Positions 18,347-27,122 are shown, counted from the first letter of the stretch. The stretch is 64,000 nucleotides of DNA from Aeromicrobium sp. Root495 (GCF_001426755.1 NZ_LMFJ01000002.1:83928-147927), one strand, 5' to 3'. Translations and numbers: made by a program. Notes: generated from the sequence alone by a model not told the origin.

Positions 18347-19846
18347 TCAGCCCATCGCGTCGTTCGTGTAGGTCAGGCGCTGCTCCGCAGGATGAATGAC
18401 ACCAGTGACCTTGAACTGCAGTCCACCCACTCGCCAGAGCGCCCGGCCGGGGGCCTGGATAGCCCAGTCGGTGACGAGATGTCGCGCCATCGGGCCAAGC
18501 TCGAGGAGGTCTTCCAGGTCGTTCGCGACGCCGGCCTCCTGTCCGTAGAGGATCTTCGTGTCCGCGAGGTGGAGCAGGTCCTTGGCGATGTTCTGCGCCT
18601 GGCTGCCACGGTCGCCCACCGACAAGAGGTCGGACGGCTTGTGGAGCACGAGGATGTGGATGTCACCGTGCGCTCGCGACAGCCTGAGCGACGCATCCAC
18701 GCCCTGGACCGCCTGGGGTCCAAGGCGCATCTCTCGCCACGACTCGTCGTGCGGGATGATGCGCCGGTCTCCCGCCTCGGACACCTCCCGCATTGCACTG
18801 GCCCAGCTGTTCACGCAGCTCAGCGCGATGCCGGTCGCCTCGTCTCCCAAGGGCAGGAGTCGAGAGAGGCTGAGTGACTGGATGGGAGCCGACCAGTCGA
18901 CGTCGACGGTGGTGGAGTCGTCGAACAGGCCGGCCAAGGCACCGCTCACCAGCTGGCCCAATGCGTCGCGGAGAAGTCGCGTCTGGTCGAAGAAGTCTCG
19001 CCGCCCGTCGAATCGGCATACCGCGATCAAGCCGTTCGGCGGTTCATCCAGAAGCCGCCAGAGCCTGGGGATCGTCGTCTCGCGAATCGTGGTGTCCCCG
19101 ACTGCATAGCCCGTGAGCCGCTCGAGAGCCTGCTTCACGACCATCTCTTCTGTGGGCCCGAAGGGAACGCGCGCCTCCCCGATCTTCTGGCTGCTCACCA
19201 GACCCCGCATGAGGGTCAGCCACCGGCGAAAGATCACGGCCGCCCTGCCGACTGCCTCTTCGCGCGGCAACTGGTCCCAGCCGCGCCCGAGCGGACCGAT
19301 CGATAACGGGTTGATACGAGCTGACAGCCCGGGTCCGACCGCGAAGGGCTCGACTCCATAGGCCCGGCAGAGACCCTCGTACTCGTCCTTGATGTCCCCT
19401 GGGATGAAGGCCTTGTAGCCGAAGTCCATCATCCGGTTGATGAAGCACTTCACCCCAGCACTCTTGCCTTGCCCCGGCTTCCCGATCACGACGATGTTCG
19501 GGTTAGTGACGGGGATGTCTGGATCCTTCACCCACGCGAACGGGTCCGCGTAGAAGGTTCCGCCTGAGTGCTGGTCCACCCCCATGGCGGCGCCGGTAGG
19601 CGGCAGACCTCGACCAGGGATGAACGGCCAGAGCGCCGGAGCTTGATCGCTGGTCATGCGGTACTCCGCGACAGGCGCAGACGCCGGCGACCACCCACGC
19701 TCGAGCTTGAACTCGCCCCGCGCGGAGGATCCATGGAAGAGCTTCGCCTCCGCCATGACGCGAGCCGGTTCCGGCCGGCCAGGAAGATCGTGCCCGAAGT
19801 CGTGAAGCAGCTCTGCGACGCCCCGACCGCCTCTGTTCCGCCTCAC
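18347..19846 (-). CDS. VirB4-type ATPase, C-terminal motor half
   Basis: This 499-residue ATPase powers assembly and transport by the type IV secretion system. Walker A is GKPGQGKS (residues 122-129) and Walker B is RIIPHDESWREM, close to the VirB4 pattern. The region NPLSIGPLGRGWDQ resembles the post-Walker A segment of actinobacterial VirB4 homologues. It lacks the usual VirB4 N-terminal domain; the upstream gene, overlapping by 4 bp, appears to encode that part (SCO6880-like). The two together match one VirB4 in length. Confidence 0.88.
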   Translation of the reverse strand: MRRNRGGRGVAELLHDFGHDLPGRPEPARVMAEAKLFHGSSARGEFKLERGWSPASAPVAEYRMTSDQAPALWPFIPGRGLPPTGAAMGVDQHSGGTFYADPFAWVKDPDIPVTNPNIVVIGKPGQGKSAGVKCFINRMMDFGYKAFIPGDIKDEYEGLCRAYGVEPFAVGPGLSARINPLSIGPLGRGWDQLPREEAVGRAAVIFRRWLTLMRGLVSSQKIGEARVPFGPTEEMVVKQALERLTGYAVGDTTIRETTIPRLWRLLDEPPNGLIAVCRFDGRRDFFDQTRLLRDALGQLVSGALAGLFDDSTTVDVDWSAPIQSLSLSRLLPLGDEATGIALSCVNSWASAMREVSEAGDRRIIPHDESWREMRLGPQAVQGVDASLRLSRAHGDIHILVLHKPSDLLSVGDRGSQAQNIAKDLLHLADTKILYGQEAGVANDLEDLLELGPMARHLVTDWAIQAPGRALWRVGGLQFKVTGVIHPAEQRLTYTNDAMG

Positions 19847-21348
19847 GCCCTAGGCCCCTTCAGGTCGATGCCCAGAGGGATGGTCGAGACAGCGAAACCC
19901 GCATCGTGCGAGACATCGAGGCGAAGCGGGTTGAACCCGGCTCGGCGGATGGACGCGTCGAGCCCTTGCGCGTGATGGGCGACGCGCTTCGTCTTGGGGA
20001 CCGTCACCGAGCAGACTGCATAGGGGGTGATGAGGGAGTCGCCCCGCGCCAGCTTCTCGTCGAGGCCGTGAGCCTTGGCCGCACTGATGCGTTCACGCGC
20101 CCGCGGGTTGATCTTGAGCTGGGCACGCAGACCCTCTGCCAACGTGGCTCCTGAGGCGGCTCGGCTCGCCTGCCGATCGGCGGTCTGCCGATCCATGATC
20201 GGGAAGACGACGGCGAAGCTTCGACGCTCACCGTCGACGCTCGGCATGAGCACTGGAGCCAGCGCTCCCATCAACGCACCCTTGTCCGGAAGCCGAATCG
20301 TTGCCGAGACAGAGTTCCAGGCGTCGTGGCTGTAGTGCCGCACCGCCACATCAGCACCCGACGGGCCTGCGACCGCCCAGTCCAATCCGGCGTTCACCTG
20401 CACATCGACGCCTTGGTGCTGCAGAGCGTCGATGATCGATGCTCTGTCACCGGGCGCGAAGCCACTTCGGACGGCCAGGAAAAGCTCCGGCGAGGTCAGC
20501 CAAGCCATGTTCGCGATCCCCATCCCGGAGCGCAGATGAGACTCCACCTCTGACATCAGGCCGTAGAGGATCGCCGCCCGACCGTCGAAGCCGCCGCCCG
20601 CCTCCTTCGCGCTCTTGGCGAGCCTCCGCTCCGGGACCGTAAAGGTGATGAACTGCTCAGTTCTCACTGATGCCGTGGCAAGTGCTTCAAGCAGGTCGTC
20701 GTTCACTCGACGCGAGAGGCTTGGCCCGCCGTCGATCCGATGGTTGTTCATCCACTGACGCCGCTCAGCGCCGTCGTCAGGGACGGTTCTAACCATGAGC
20801 GACACCGCAGAGATCAGCTGCGTCTGCTCGCAAGCATCGAGGAAGCCGGACAGCGCTCTTCCGAGCTGGTCGCGTTTCGCCGGTTCAGCCATCCCGATTC
20901 CTGGGTGCACGACGCTCGCCGTCACGGACCAGGTCTTGGCGGAGTGGTTCTGGATGATCGCGATACGTGCCTGTGCTGGACCGAGAGGTGGACCGTCGTG
21001 AACGGCGACCGACGCCAGGACACCCGGAAGGTCGGTCTGGCCGGCAGGTTTGCCGAGATCACCTCGCGCGGCCCTCGATCGGAAGGTTGATCGGCCTAGA
21101 AGCCCGGCGACGGCGAACGAAGTCATCGCAGCGATCCACCCAAAGGCCGACCGTCCGCGGACCGGCAGAACCATCAACGCACTCGCGGCCAGCCACAGTC
21201 CGAGAAGGACGGCAGCGCCGAGCCAGGCCTGCCGGTTGACTGCCACGAACACCGGCAGCAGTGCCACGCAGATCACCGCCAGCTTGCCGCCGCCGATGCC
21301 GAAGAACATCCCGGCCTTGGCCTTGGCGTAGTCGTCGTAGAGGGTCAT
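19843..21348 (-). CDS. SCO6880-like T4SS protein (PrgI-like membrane part plus VirB4 N-terminal-like domain)
   Basis: The 501-residue protein begins with TLYDDYAKAKAGMFFGIGGGKLA, then two membrane segments around residues 25-60 and a further hydrophobic stretch (FGWIAAMTSFAVAGLLG). This is the PrgI/SCO6880 arrangement known from actinobacterial elements. The rest is soluble and contains MVRTVPDDGAERRQW and a long C-terminal region ending DVSHDAGFAVSTIPLGI. SCO6880-family proteins are associated with type IV secretion; which step this one performs is inferred from its tight coupling to the VirB4 ATPase gene. Confidence 0.82.
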   Translation of the reverse strand: MTLYDDYAKAKAGMFFGIGGGKLAVICVALLPVFVAVNRQAWLGAAVLLGLWLAASALMVLPVRGRSAFGWIAAMTSFAVAGLLGRSTFRSRAARGDLGKPAGQTDLPGVLASVAVHDGPPLGPAQARIAIIQNHSAKTWSVTASVVHPGIGMAEPAKRDQLGRALSGFLDACEQTQLISAVSLMVRTVPDDGAERRQWMNNHRIDGGPSLSRRVNDDLLEALATASVRTEQFITFTVPERRLAKSAKEAGGGFDGRAAILYGLMSEVESHLRSGMGIANMAWLTSPELFLAVRSGFAPGDRASIIDALQHQGVDVQVNAGLDWAVAGPSGADVAVRHYSHDAWNSVSATIRLPDKGALMGALAPVLMPSVDGERRSFAVVFPIMDRQTADRQASRAASGATLAEGLRAQLKINPRARERISAAKAHGLDEKLARGDSLITPYAVCSVTVPKTKRVAHHAQGLDASIRRAGFNPLRLDVSHDAGFAVSTIPLGIDLKGPRA

Positions 21349-21365
21349 CAGGGCTCCAGAGTTGG

Positions 21366-22706
21366 TCAGACGACGGGTGGAATCTCACCAGCTGCACCGA
21401 GGCCGCTGGCTCCTCCGCCGGTAGTGGTGGGCGGTGCGGTTGGCAGAGGCGAATGCTTGGAGGGCTGCCCGCCGTCGGAGCCACCGCCCTGTTGGTCAGG
21501 AATGACATGAGGCTGTCCTCGATGGACGTCGGGGTAATAGCTCGCGTCCCCGACCCCGGCCTGATTCATGCCATCGACGCTGGTCGCCGCTAACTGACCA
21601 CCAACCCCGTTGACTGCACTCATTCCTGCTCCGATGGCAGCGCCCACGCCGCCGCCTACCGACGACAGCGCCGAGGCGAATCGACCAGTCACGGCGTCGT
21701 CTGTCTGAGCCTCGCCCTGCGACTGCCCCGATGACGTCTGGGTCGAAGCGGCACTCGAGCCCGACTCCGACTGGCCGCCACCCATCAGCCCAGACACCCC
21801 GCCCGCGGCGGCAAGCCCGGCGCGGGCGCTGGCCCCCGACGTCGTGCCGGGGTCCACGAAGGCGAGCAACCTGAAGAGCGCCAGGGGTGCAGCGACCGAG
21901 GTGAAGATGATGACGACGCTGGTGATGGCGAGCCCCACTGCTGCTGCAGTCGTCCCCGCCTTTCCCTGACTGACGGCAGTCGCGAGCCTCGTCCCGATGC
22001 CGAGCACAAGAACGGTGAGCACGGGCGTGAGCGCCGCCGCGTGGAACCACCGGACTGTCTTCCAGAACCAGCTTCGGCCGATGTCTGACGCAAGCCCAGC
22101 TGCGGCGATCGGCCCGACCGCCACGAGCACGACCACGGCCACATTGCGACCGATGGCGATGACGAAGTGGCCGATCGCGGCGATCCAGAGGAACAGCCCG
22201 AGGAACCCCAGCACCGTCGCCAAGGCGATCTCCACACCGCTCTTGCCAACGCTGATCCCAGCCATCGGCTGCCACGCCGCCCAGGAGTCCACGCCGAGCA
22301 GTCCGGTCAGGAGAGCGTGGGTCAGTCCGCCACACGCTGCGAGCACTCCGGCCGCATAGGCGATGCCTGCCGTCCAGATGAGCCCGAACTGGAAGAGCCC
22401 AATCACGACCCTTGCAAGGTCCTCCGCACGCCGTCGCCACAATGCCGTGGCGAGCTGCACCATCGTCATGAACATGAGGAGCGCGCCACCGATCCAGAAC
22501 GTGGTTCGGTAGACATCCCCAGCTGGACCATTCGCACGGATGTCAGGCGTGAGCAGATCGTCCATGGCTCCGAGGGACCACTTGAGCACCCAGACGCCCG
22601 CGGACCACAGGGCCATCATGATTCCGGTCCAGCCCTCTGCAGCCGCCTTGCCGGCGGCTTCCCCCACGATGCCGAACGGGTTGAACTTGTCGAGCCAGTC
22701 AGTCAT
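21366..22706 (-). CDS. TrbL/VirB6-like polytopic channel protein
   Basis: With the ATG at 22706 the product has 446 residues. About six membrane segments span residues 20-300 (for example WIGGALLMFMTMVQLATAL, LIWTAGIAYAAGVLAA, LGFLGLFLWIAAIGHFVIAI, NVAVVVLVAVGPIAAAGLA, TPVLTVLVLGIGTRLA, SVVIIFTSVAAPLALFRLLAFVDPG). The C-terminal 130 residues are a Gly/Ser/Gln-rich, hydrophilic tail with GGG runs, as in many TrbL proteins. VirB6/TrbL forms part of the inner-membrane channel. The start overlaps the upstream VirB8-like gene by 8 bp. Confidence 0.85.
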   Translation of the reverse strand: MTDWLDKFNPFGIVGEAAGKAAAEGWTGIMMALWSAGVWVLKWSLGAMDDLLTPDIRANGPAGDVYRTTFWIGGALLMFMTMVQLATALWRRRAEDLARVVIGLFQFGLIWTAGIAYAAGVLAACGGLTHALLTGLLGVDSWAAWQPMAGISVGKSGVEIALATVLGFLGLFLWIAAIGHFVIAIGRNVAVVVLVAVGPIAAAGLASDIGRSWFWKTVRWFHAAALTPVLTVLVLGIGTRLATAVSQGKAGTTAAAVGLAITSVVIIFTSVAAPLALFRLLAFVDPGTTSGASARAGLAAAGGVSGLMGGGQSESGSSAASTQTSSGQSQGEAQTDDAVTGRFASALSSVGGGVGAAIGAGMSAVNGVGGQLAATSVDGMNQAGVGDASYYPDVHRGQPHVIPDQQGGGSDGGQPSKHSPLPTAPPTTTGGGASGLGAAGEIPPVV

Positions 22707-23511
22707 GGGCTGCCCCGATCTCGACGTACTTCTTCCAGCCCGCTCTGATGCTTCGATCAGAACGCGGCCAGGTGGATGGCGCCGGCGCAGGTGGGGTGCC
22801 TTCAGCAATCACCCAGCGATGGCCCACCCACTGCATGCGCTCGCAGTGCCCATATCCGAAACGCACCTCTTTAAGCACCGAGACGCGGACATCGAGCTGG
22901 ATGCAGGCAATGACCCAATCGGGCCCGTCGGTCGCCTTGATCTGAGCCCCGACCGGGACAGCGCTCAGAGAGGCCTCGCCGTCGCCCTCCACCGTCCCGG
23001 CGCCCTCGTGGAAGTCGCGGATGGCCCGGGCGATCTCCCAGGTGCCGAATCTTGCGCCCGGCACCGACCATGCTTCGAACACCTCGCGGGCTTGATCCAG
23101 CGACAACGAGTTGAGTGCAGCGAGCTCGATCGACGCAAGCTGGCCTACTGCGCCGCTCGGGGTATGGGGATACCCCGACGGCAGGGCACCGATGCGACGA
23201 GTCGACTGTGGAACCATCAGGCGCTTCTCCTTCTTCAGTGAAGGTGCGGCCGGCAGCAGGTCGTCCCGGTTCGACGGCAGCATGGGCCGAGCGGCTTGGG
23301 CGTCGCGATAGGCCTTGCCGCGGACGCCATGGTCGCTCACCGGGAAGTCCGCCGGATCGACGTGGCTTGTAGCGCCGTCGTGCGCGCCCATCGCATGGAC
23401 GATCGCGAGCACAAGCCCTGCAGCCGCTACGGCCACAAGCAGGACCAGGCCGATCAGCGTGCAGATCAGTCGCTGCCGAGACCACGCCCTGTCGGTTACT
23501 GGCGCACTCAT
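22699..23511 (-). CDS. VirB8/TcpC-like membrane protein
   Basis: From the ATG at 23511 the product has 270 residues: a short basic cytoplasmic end, one membrane helix around residues 14-40 (LICTLIGLVLLVAVAAAGLVLAI), then an extracytoplasmic domain. The last 120 residues (GTWEIARAIRDFHEG, IACIQLDVRVSVLKEVRFGYG, MQWVGHRWVIAEG) read like an NTF2-like domain, the fold of VirB8 and TcpC. This topology and its position between pilin and VirB6-like genes support a VirB8-like scaffold role. No direct family motif is visible, so the call rests on context. Confidence 0.7.
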   Translation of the reverse strand: MSAPVTDRAWSRQRLICTLIGLVLLVAVAAAGLVLAIVHAMGAHDGATSHVDPADFPVSDHGVRGKAYRDAQAARPMLPSNRDDLLPAAPSLKKEKRLMVPQSTRRIGALPSGYPHTPSGAVGQLASIELAALNSLSLDQAREVFEAWSVPGARFGTWEIARAIRDFHEGAGTVEGDGEASLSAVPVGAQIKATDGPDWVIACIQLDVRVSVLKEVRFGYGHCERMQWVGHRWVIAEGTPPAPAPSTWPRSDRSIRAGWKKYVEIGAAHD

Positions 23512-23801
23512 GACGTCACGCAGCCGCTGCCGAGCATCTCCTTGATGATTCCCGGAGCGACGAGTAGACCGATCGCCGCGAGGAACGCAACGACGAGCCC
23601 ACCCACTCCCATCTTGGTGACGTGCGGAGAGTTCATGATCTTGCCAGCCAGGATCGAACCGATCGAGATGATGATGGCGAAGAGGAACATCCCGATCACG
23701 AACCAGAGCGCGTTTCCCGTCAGCTGGTCCGTGTACTTCTGCGCGCTGCCAGGTGCGTGCGGGCAGACGCGAGCAGCAACCGTTCTCGAGATGGCAATCA
23801 T
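23508..23801 (-). CDS. VirB2/TrbC-like pilin or small channel subunit
   Basis: From the ATG at 23801 this is 97 residues with two hydrophobic helices (residues 35-57, LWFVIGMFLFAIIISIGSIL; residues 67-88, VGGLVVAFLAAIGLLVAPGI) and a short polar loop containing NSPHVTKMG. Two close helices with a short loop are the VirB2/TrbC pilin pattern. The N-terminus is hydrophilic rather than a clear signal peptide. Overlaps of 4 bp on both sides place it firmly inside the T4SS operon. Confidence 0.72.
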   Translation of the reverse strand: MIAISRTVAARVCPHAPGSAQKYTDQLTGNALWFVIGMFLFAIIISIGSILAGKIMNSPHVTKMGVGGLVVAFLAAIGLLVAPGIIKEMLGSGCVTS

Positions 23802-24586
23802 GCGAGCTCCCTGGGTTCTTGGGGCCCAGCAACCCGGGCCAGCACTGACCGTGCTCCCCTCAGCAGGGCGGCGGGCAGCGGATCTGTGGTCACGCCCGTG
23901 GCAGCGAGCTCGCTGTCCAGCGGAACGGTGAACAGCCGGCCAGAGTCCCGCAGGTGCTGGATTGCTGAGGTCGAGGAGGCAACCTTCAGCGGCCAGCCCC
24001 ACCGCCGCTGACTGGAGCCGACTACGACTGCTGCCTCGATCTGGGAGTCGTGTAGATCAGCCAGGCTCGAGTCGAGCGCACGAAGACCTGGGCCCGAGGC
24101 CGTCGCCACCAGAACGGTCGGCATCGAGCCCACCTGGCGAGACAGCCAGTGCTCATCCCGCACCAGGGCGGAGGTCTCCCAGCCAACGTCAAGGATCGTC
24201 AGCTGACCGTCGCTCGATGGCGGTGGCCCGACCTCGTTCGGCAACCGAGGACTCGACGCCAGCCGGTCAATAAGGACGGCGCCGCGACGCGATCGTCGCC
24301 AGCTCTCGTCGATAGCGCCGAGCTCGGCTGTCGAGGCAGAGGCAAGACTCGACCGATGCGACGGCCCGGCCTCCACGAGGTGGACCGGGCGCTCCGCACT
24401 CTCAGCTAAGGCAAGAGCCACGACACTTGCTCCAGAGCGCGGCAAGACGCCGACGACCGCGAGAGCCTCGCCGGGTGGCCGCCATTCGGATGCGGCCTCC
24501 TGCCGAAGCATCGAGTCCCCTCGGAACCTGCCCGACTCCAGCGCGCCTACCGCTCGCCGCAGCTCCTCGACCGAGTAAGTGGTCAT
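23798..24586 (-). CDS. MinD/ParA-like protein with degenerate P-loop
   Basis: A 262-residue soluble protein of SIMIBI P-loop appearance: VVGVLPRSGASVVALALAES stands where MinD/ParA proteins have KGGxGKT, but the Lys residues are missing, so ATP hydrolysis is doubtful. Later segments fit the fold: LTILDVGWETSA (like the DxxxP switch), PTVLVATASGPGLRALD and AAVVVGSS. It may position the secretion machine or be a vestigial partner of the sigma-like regulator encoded just before it. It overlaps both neighbours by 4 bp. Confidence 0.65.
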   Translation of the reverse strand: MTTYSVEELRRAVGALESGRFRGDSMLRQEAASEWRPPGEALAVVGVLPRSGASVVALALAESAERPVHLVEAGPSHRSSLASASTAELGAIDESWRRSRRGAVLIDRLASSPRLPNEVGPPPSSDGQLTILDVGWETSALVRDEHWLSRQVGSMPTVLVATASGPGLRALDSSLADLHDSQIEAAVVVGSSQRRWGWPLKVASSTSAIQHLRDSGRLFTVPLDSELAATGVTTDPLPAALLRGARSVLARVAGPQEPRELA

Positions 24587-25383
24587 GCGCTCGCCGCATC
24601 GCGGAGTTCATCGATGATGCGTCCCGCGCGGCGGCTCACCGTCCGGGCGGAGACGTTCTGCGATCTGGCAACTTGGTCGAGCGCATAGGTCCCGCAAAGC
24701 CCGCCGCGTGAGCGGCCAGACCGGATCGTGCGACGACCGCTGGACGATTCGGCCGTGGAGGCGACGGCGAGATCCAGCAGCAGCTGGCAATCCTCGCTAG
24801 TCGCGTTTCCGCTCTCGATTCCGTGCCTGAAGACCTCGAGCAGGTCGACCTCTGGTGAGCGGTCCCCTGCGTCCGCGGCCACGTGCCAGGCCTGCGCGTC
24901 CGGCGCCAAGACAAGGGACTGGTGCCATGTCCGGTCAGACCTCTCCGATCCACGTCCGATCCCGAGCTCGGCCTGGACCGACCGACGCGTCTCACGAAGG
25001 ACTGCCCCCGCCACGGTTCGTTTGTTCGACCAGTCGAACGTCCGAGCGGCTAGCCACAGATGAACTGCGACGAGATCGTCGACCTCCGGGCCAAGGTCCG
25101 ACATGGACCGGGCGATGTTCGTCGCCCCCGGCAGGAGGAGCCAGCACAACGCACTGGTCGCCGCCGGGTCGTCGTGTCCGTCGGGAGACCCCGTCTTGAC
25201 AAGTGCCCGAAGCACGGTGTCGACCCGCGGGTCGGGCCTCCGAGTCCAAGCTGGAAGTTTGCTCGGATCGTCCACGACCGATAGCCCAGGTTCAGCTGCG
25301 ACCCATGTCGACCACCTGCGTCGAACCTCGCGAAGGGTCTCGGTCTCAAGTGATCCGACGTCGAGTCGATCTGCGATACGCAT
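24583..25383 (-). CDS. Sigma-factor-like regulator heading the T4SS operon
   Basis: The 266-residue protein ends in a clear helix-turn-helix, YALDQVARSQNVSARTVSRRAGRIIDEL, of sigma region 4 type. The middle (LVAVHLWLAARTFDW, VAGAVLRETRRSVQAEL) is reminiscent of a degenerate region 2-like helical domain, as seen in proteins of actinobacterial conjugative elements. It is the first gene of an 11-gene overlapping operon and is preceded by two inverted repeats, so it probably controls its own promoter and the transfer genes. Whether it binds core RNA polymerase cannot be told. Confidence 0.7.
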   Translation of the reverse strand: MRIADRLDVGSLETETLREVRRRWSTWVAAEPGLSVVDDPSKLPAWTRRPDPRVDTVLRALVKTGSPDGHDDPAATSALCWLLLPGATNIARSMSDLGPEVDDLVAVHLWLAARTFDWSNKRTVAGAVLRETRRSVQAELGIGRGSERSDRTWHQSLVLAPDAQAWHVAADAGDRSPEVDLLEVFRHGIESGNATSEDCQLLLDLAVASTAESSSGRRTIRSGRSRGGLCGTYALDQVARSQNVSARTVSRRAGRIIDELRDAASA

Positions 25384-25393
25384 AGTTATTCTC

Positions 25394-25417
25394 CTGTCTG
25401 CGATTGATCACAGACAG
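25394..25417. promoter_or_regulatory. Inverted repeat at the T4SS operon start
   Basis: Perfect 7-bp arms CTGTCTG and CAGACAG are separated by 10 bp and lie 10-34 bp upstream of the sigma-like gene's start codon. The position suits an operator or a leader hairpin controlling the operon. Confidence 0.5.
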
Positions 25418-25443
25418 AGGTTCGATCCTCGGGATGTTCGTCC

Positions 25444-25478
25444 ACCTACCCCGCTACGCGCGGTGCCGAGGGGTAGGT
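25444..25478. promoter_or_regulatory. Inverted pair of ACCTACCCC motifs upstream of the T4SS operon
   Basis: ACCTACCCC at 25444-25452 and its exact complement GGGGTAGGT at 25470-25478 form a 9-bp inverted repeat with a 17-bp spacer, 60-95 bp upstream of the operon's first codon. Single copies with similar flanks (TCGGC, then GC-rich) occur upstream of the Tad operon (39814) and of xis (41743), which suggests a common regulator. Confidence 0.55.
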
Positions 25479-25655
25479 CAGTCGCCACGCGCGGAAACAC
25501 TTACCAACCCGTGAAGTTGTGCGATCGACGCTCACTGCCGGCCAGGTGCACCGAAAGTCTGGCCACGAGCTCGTCGGTGACCCGGTCCCGCTGCGCTCGA
25601 GGTCGCGCTCGCCACGGTCGGCACGGAGCCGACCACGTAGACCCGATACCGGTGG

Positions 25656-25697
25656 GACCACGCCCCACTCTCCTCCGGGAGGGTGGGGGCGTTCTGC
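25656..25697. terminator. GC-rich hairpin, likely terminator
   Basis: ACGCCCCACTCTCC and GGGAGGGTGGGGGCGT pair almost perfectly around TCCG. The hairpin lies directly after the stop of the leftward membrane-protein gene ending at 25706. There is no T-run. Confidence 0.5.
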
Positions 25698-25705
25698 CGT
25701 TGGGG

Positions 25706-25996
25706 CTAGTCGCGCTCGGCGATGATCCAGCCGACGAGAAAGAACATCGGGCTGAGCCCGAGGATCAGCCCGGTTCCCGCCCAGATGTTGCTGGTCCCGT
25801 TCGGCATGGCCATGAGGGCGCCGATCGTCGTCCCGGCCAAAATCGCGAGTAGGGCACTGTCGAGCCAGACGATCAATCCTCGTGACCCCTTCGGCGCCCC
25901 GAGCAGCTTCCGCTCCACCATCAGCGCGATTAGGACGGTGGGAGCAATCTGGGCGATGACGCCGCACTGTGCCTCGGTGAGGATGACTTCGTTCAT
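25706..25996 (-). CDS. Small three-helix membrane protein
   Basis: From the ATG at 25996 this is 96 residues with three hydrophobic segments: IAQIAPTVLIALMVE, LDSALLAILAGTTIGALMA and LILGLSPMFFLVGWIIA. There is no ribosome site, but CACTACGTTGT 10-20 bp upstream could be a -10 region for a leaderless message. It is upstream of, and codirectional with, the T4SS operon but separated by 320 bp. The family is unknown. Confidence 0.5.
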   Translation of the reverse strand: MNEVILTEAQCGVIAQIAPTVLIALMVERKLLGAPKGSRGLIVWLDSALLAILAGTTIGALMAMPNGTSNIWAGTGLILGLSPMFFLVGWIIAERD

Positions 25997-26052
25997 GGCC
26001 GACAACGTAGTGCGAAGGTCAGACCAGACGGACTGAGTGCAGGCTGCACTCG

Positions 26053-26319
26053 TCAGTCGTCGTTGGGCGGGTTCCCCCAAGTGCCCTTCAGACCCTCGCG
26101 TCGTCGCTCACCCCAGGCGGTCAGTTTCGGACCGAACAGTGCCAGCAAACCGAAGACCACTGCGCAGACGAACATGACTGCGACAAAGATCCCCTTCCCT
26201 CTGCCGTCATATGCGATCAACCCGACCGAGCCCGCGACGACGCACGCACCAGTGAACAGCCATCGCCCCCAGGTTGAAGTCGGACCCGAACCGTAGAACC
26301 CGCCGCCAAAGTCAGCCAT
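26053..26319 (-). CDS. Small two-helix membrane protein
   Basis: The 88-residue product starts at ATG 26319 behind AAGGGAATAGC. A glycine-rich N-terminus (MADFGGGFYGSG) is followed by two membrane helices (LFTGACVVAGSVGLIAYD; IFVAVMFVCAVVFGLLALF) and a charged tail. The family is unknown. Its location upstream of the T4SS operon suggests a small envelope component of the element. Confidence 0.6.
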   Translation of the reverse strand: MADFGGGFYGSGPTSTWGRWLFTGACVVAGSVGLIAYDGRGKGIFVAVMFVCAVVFGLLALFGPKLTAWGERRREGLKGTWGNPPNDD

Positions 26320-26483
26320 GCTATTCCCTTCTGATGCGCGTGAAGATGATGTTCGCCCAGGTATCAATGGACCGCACGTCGAGTCATTCGCAAGGGTGGG
26401 GACGTTTCGTGCGTGCGGGCCCGGGTAATCTCGTGTCTGGATCAGGCAGGCGGTCCCCACCGCTTCAAGGTCAGGACCCTGCC

Positions 26484-26678
26484 GTGCCGCCCTCGATCAA
26501 GCTCGTCCTCGCCGGCGCCGTCATCGGAGCCATCGGCGTCATCCTGTGGCGCATGTTCGACGATGAGGACGCGACCGCGCGCGTCCGTCACTACGAGTTG
26601 CTCGGCGCGGCAGCGGTCACCTTCCTCGGAGGGGCGCTCATCCTGCTCGGTCTCATACTGTCCACGTTCGGCGGCTGA
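26484..26678 (+). CDS. Small two-helix membrane protein
   Basis: A 64-residue product starting at GTG 26484 with GGTCAGGA upstream. Two hydrophobic helices (KLVLAGAVIGAIGVILWRMF; AAAVTFLGGALILLGLILST) flank a charged loop DDEDATARVRHYE. It is divergent from the 88-residue membrane protein. The family is unknown. Composition is clearly protein-like, but the start is uncertain. Confidence 0.5.
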   Translation: MPPSIKLVLAGAVIGAIGVILWRMFDDEDATARVRHYELLGAAAVTFLGGALILLGLILSTFGG

Positions 26679-26825
26679 CAGGCGGAGACGCCCGTGAGCT
26701 ACTGCTTAACCAGCGGACGTCCCCTCGGCCCGCGCCTGCCAGCGGGCAGCAGCCTCGCCGACTCACTCGGACCGTGCCGAAGAGGTACCCCGGTGTGGGC
26801 AGTAGGAAACGACGACCGCGGATGC

Positions 26826-27122
26826 CTACGCGTCCAGCTCGGCGTCGTTCCCGACGCTCAGGTCTCGGCCGCCGATGACCTCTTCGGCGATGACATACAT
26901 CTTGCGGTTCTCGTGCTGGGAGATACGCACTAGCAACTTGAACGCAAGGTCGGAGTCGAGACCGTAGCGCTCCATGACGATCCCGATCGCAATCCCGATT
27001 CGACCGCGGTTCTCCAGGCCGCTCTTCAAATGAGCGACCTGCTTCTCGAGGTCTTCGTGCTCTTCCAACGCCGTGCTCTTCCGGATCAAGCGTGAAGGTT
27101 GCTGCGTTTGGCTACACAGCAA
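26826..27122 (-). CDS. ANTAR-domain RNA-binding antiterminator, stand-alone
   Basis: Residues 30-90 read LENRGRIGIAIGIVMERYGLDSDLAFKLLVRISQHENRK, the ANTAR three-helix pattern, and the first 30 residues look like a short coiled coil. ANTAR proteins bind paired RNA hairpins and prevent termination. The usual GAF or receiver sensor domain is absent, so this is either a minimal ANTAR regulator or a fragment. The start is unclear: the full frame begins at a TTG (27122) with no good ribosome site. Confidence 0.75.
   Translation of the reverse strand: MLCSQTQQPSRLIRKSTALEEHEDLEKQVAHLKSGLENRGRIGIAIGIVMERYGLDSDLAFKLLVRISQHENRKMYVIAEEVIGGRDLSVGNDAELDA

Noticed and set aside
25411..25435. GAGGTTCGATCCTCGG looks like a tRNA T-arm
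   Set aside because: The flanking bases do not pair as a T-stem beyond two base pairs, and no anticodon or acceptor arms can be drawn around it.
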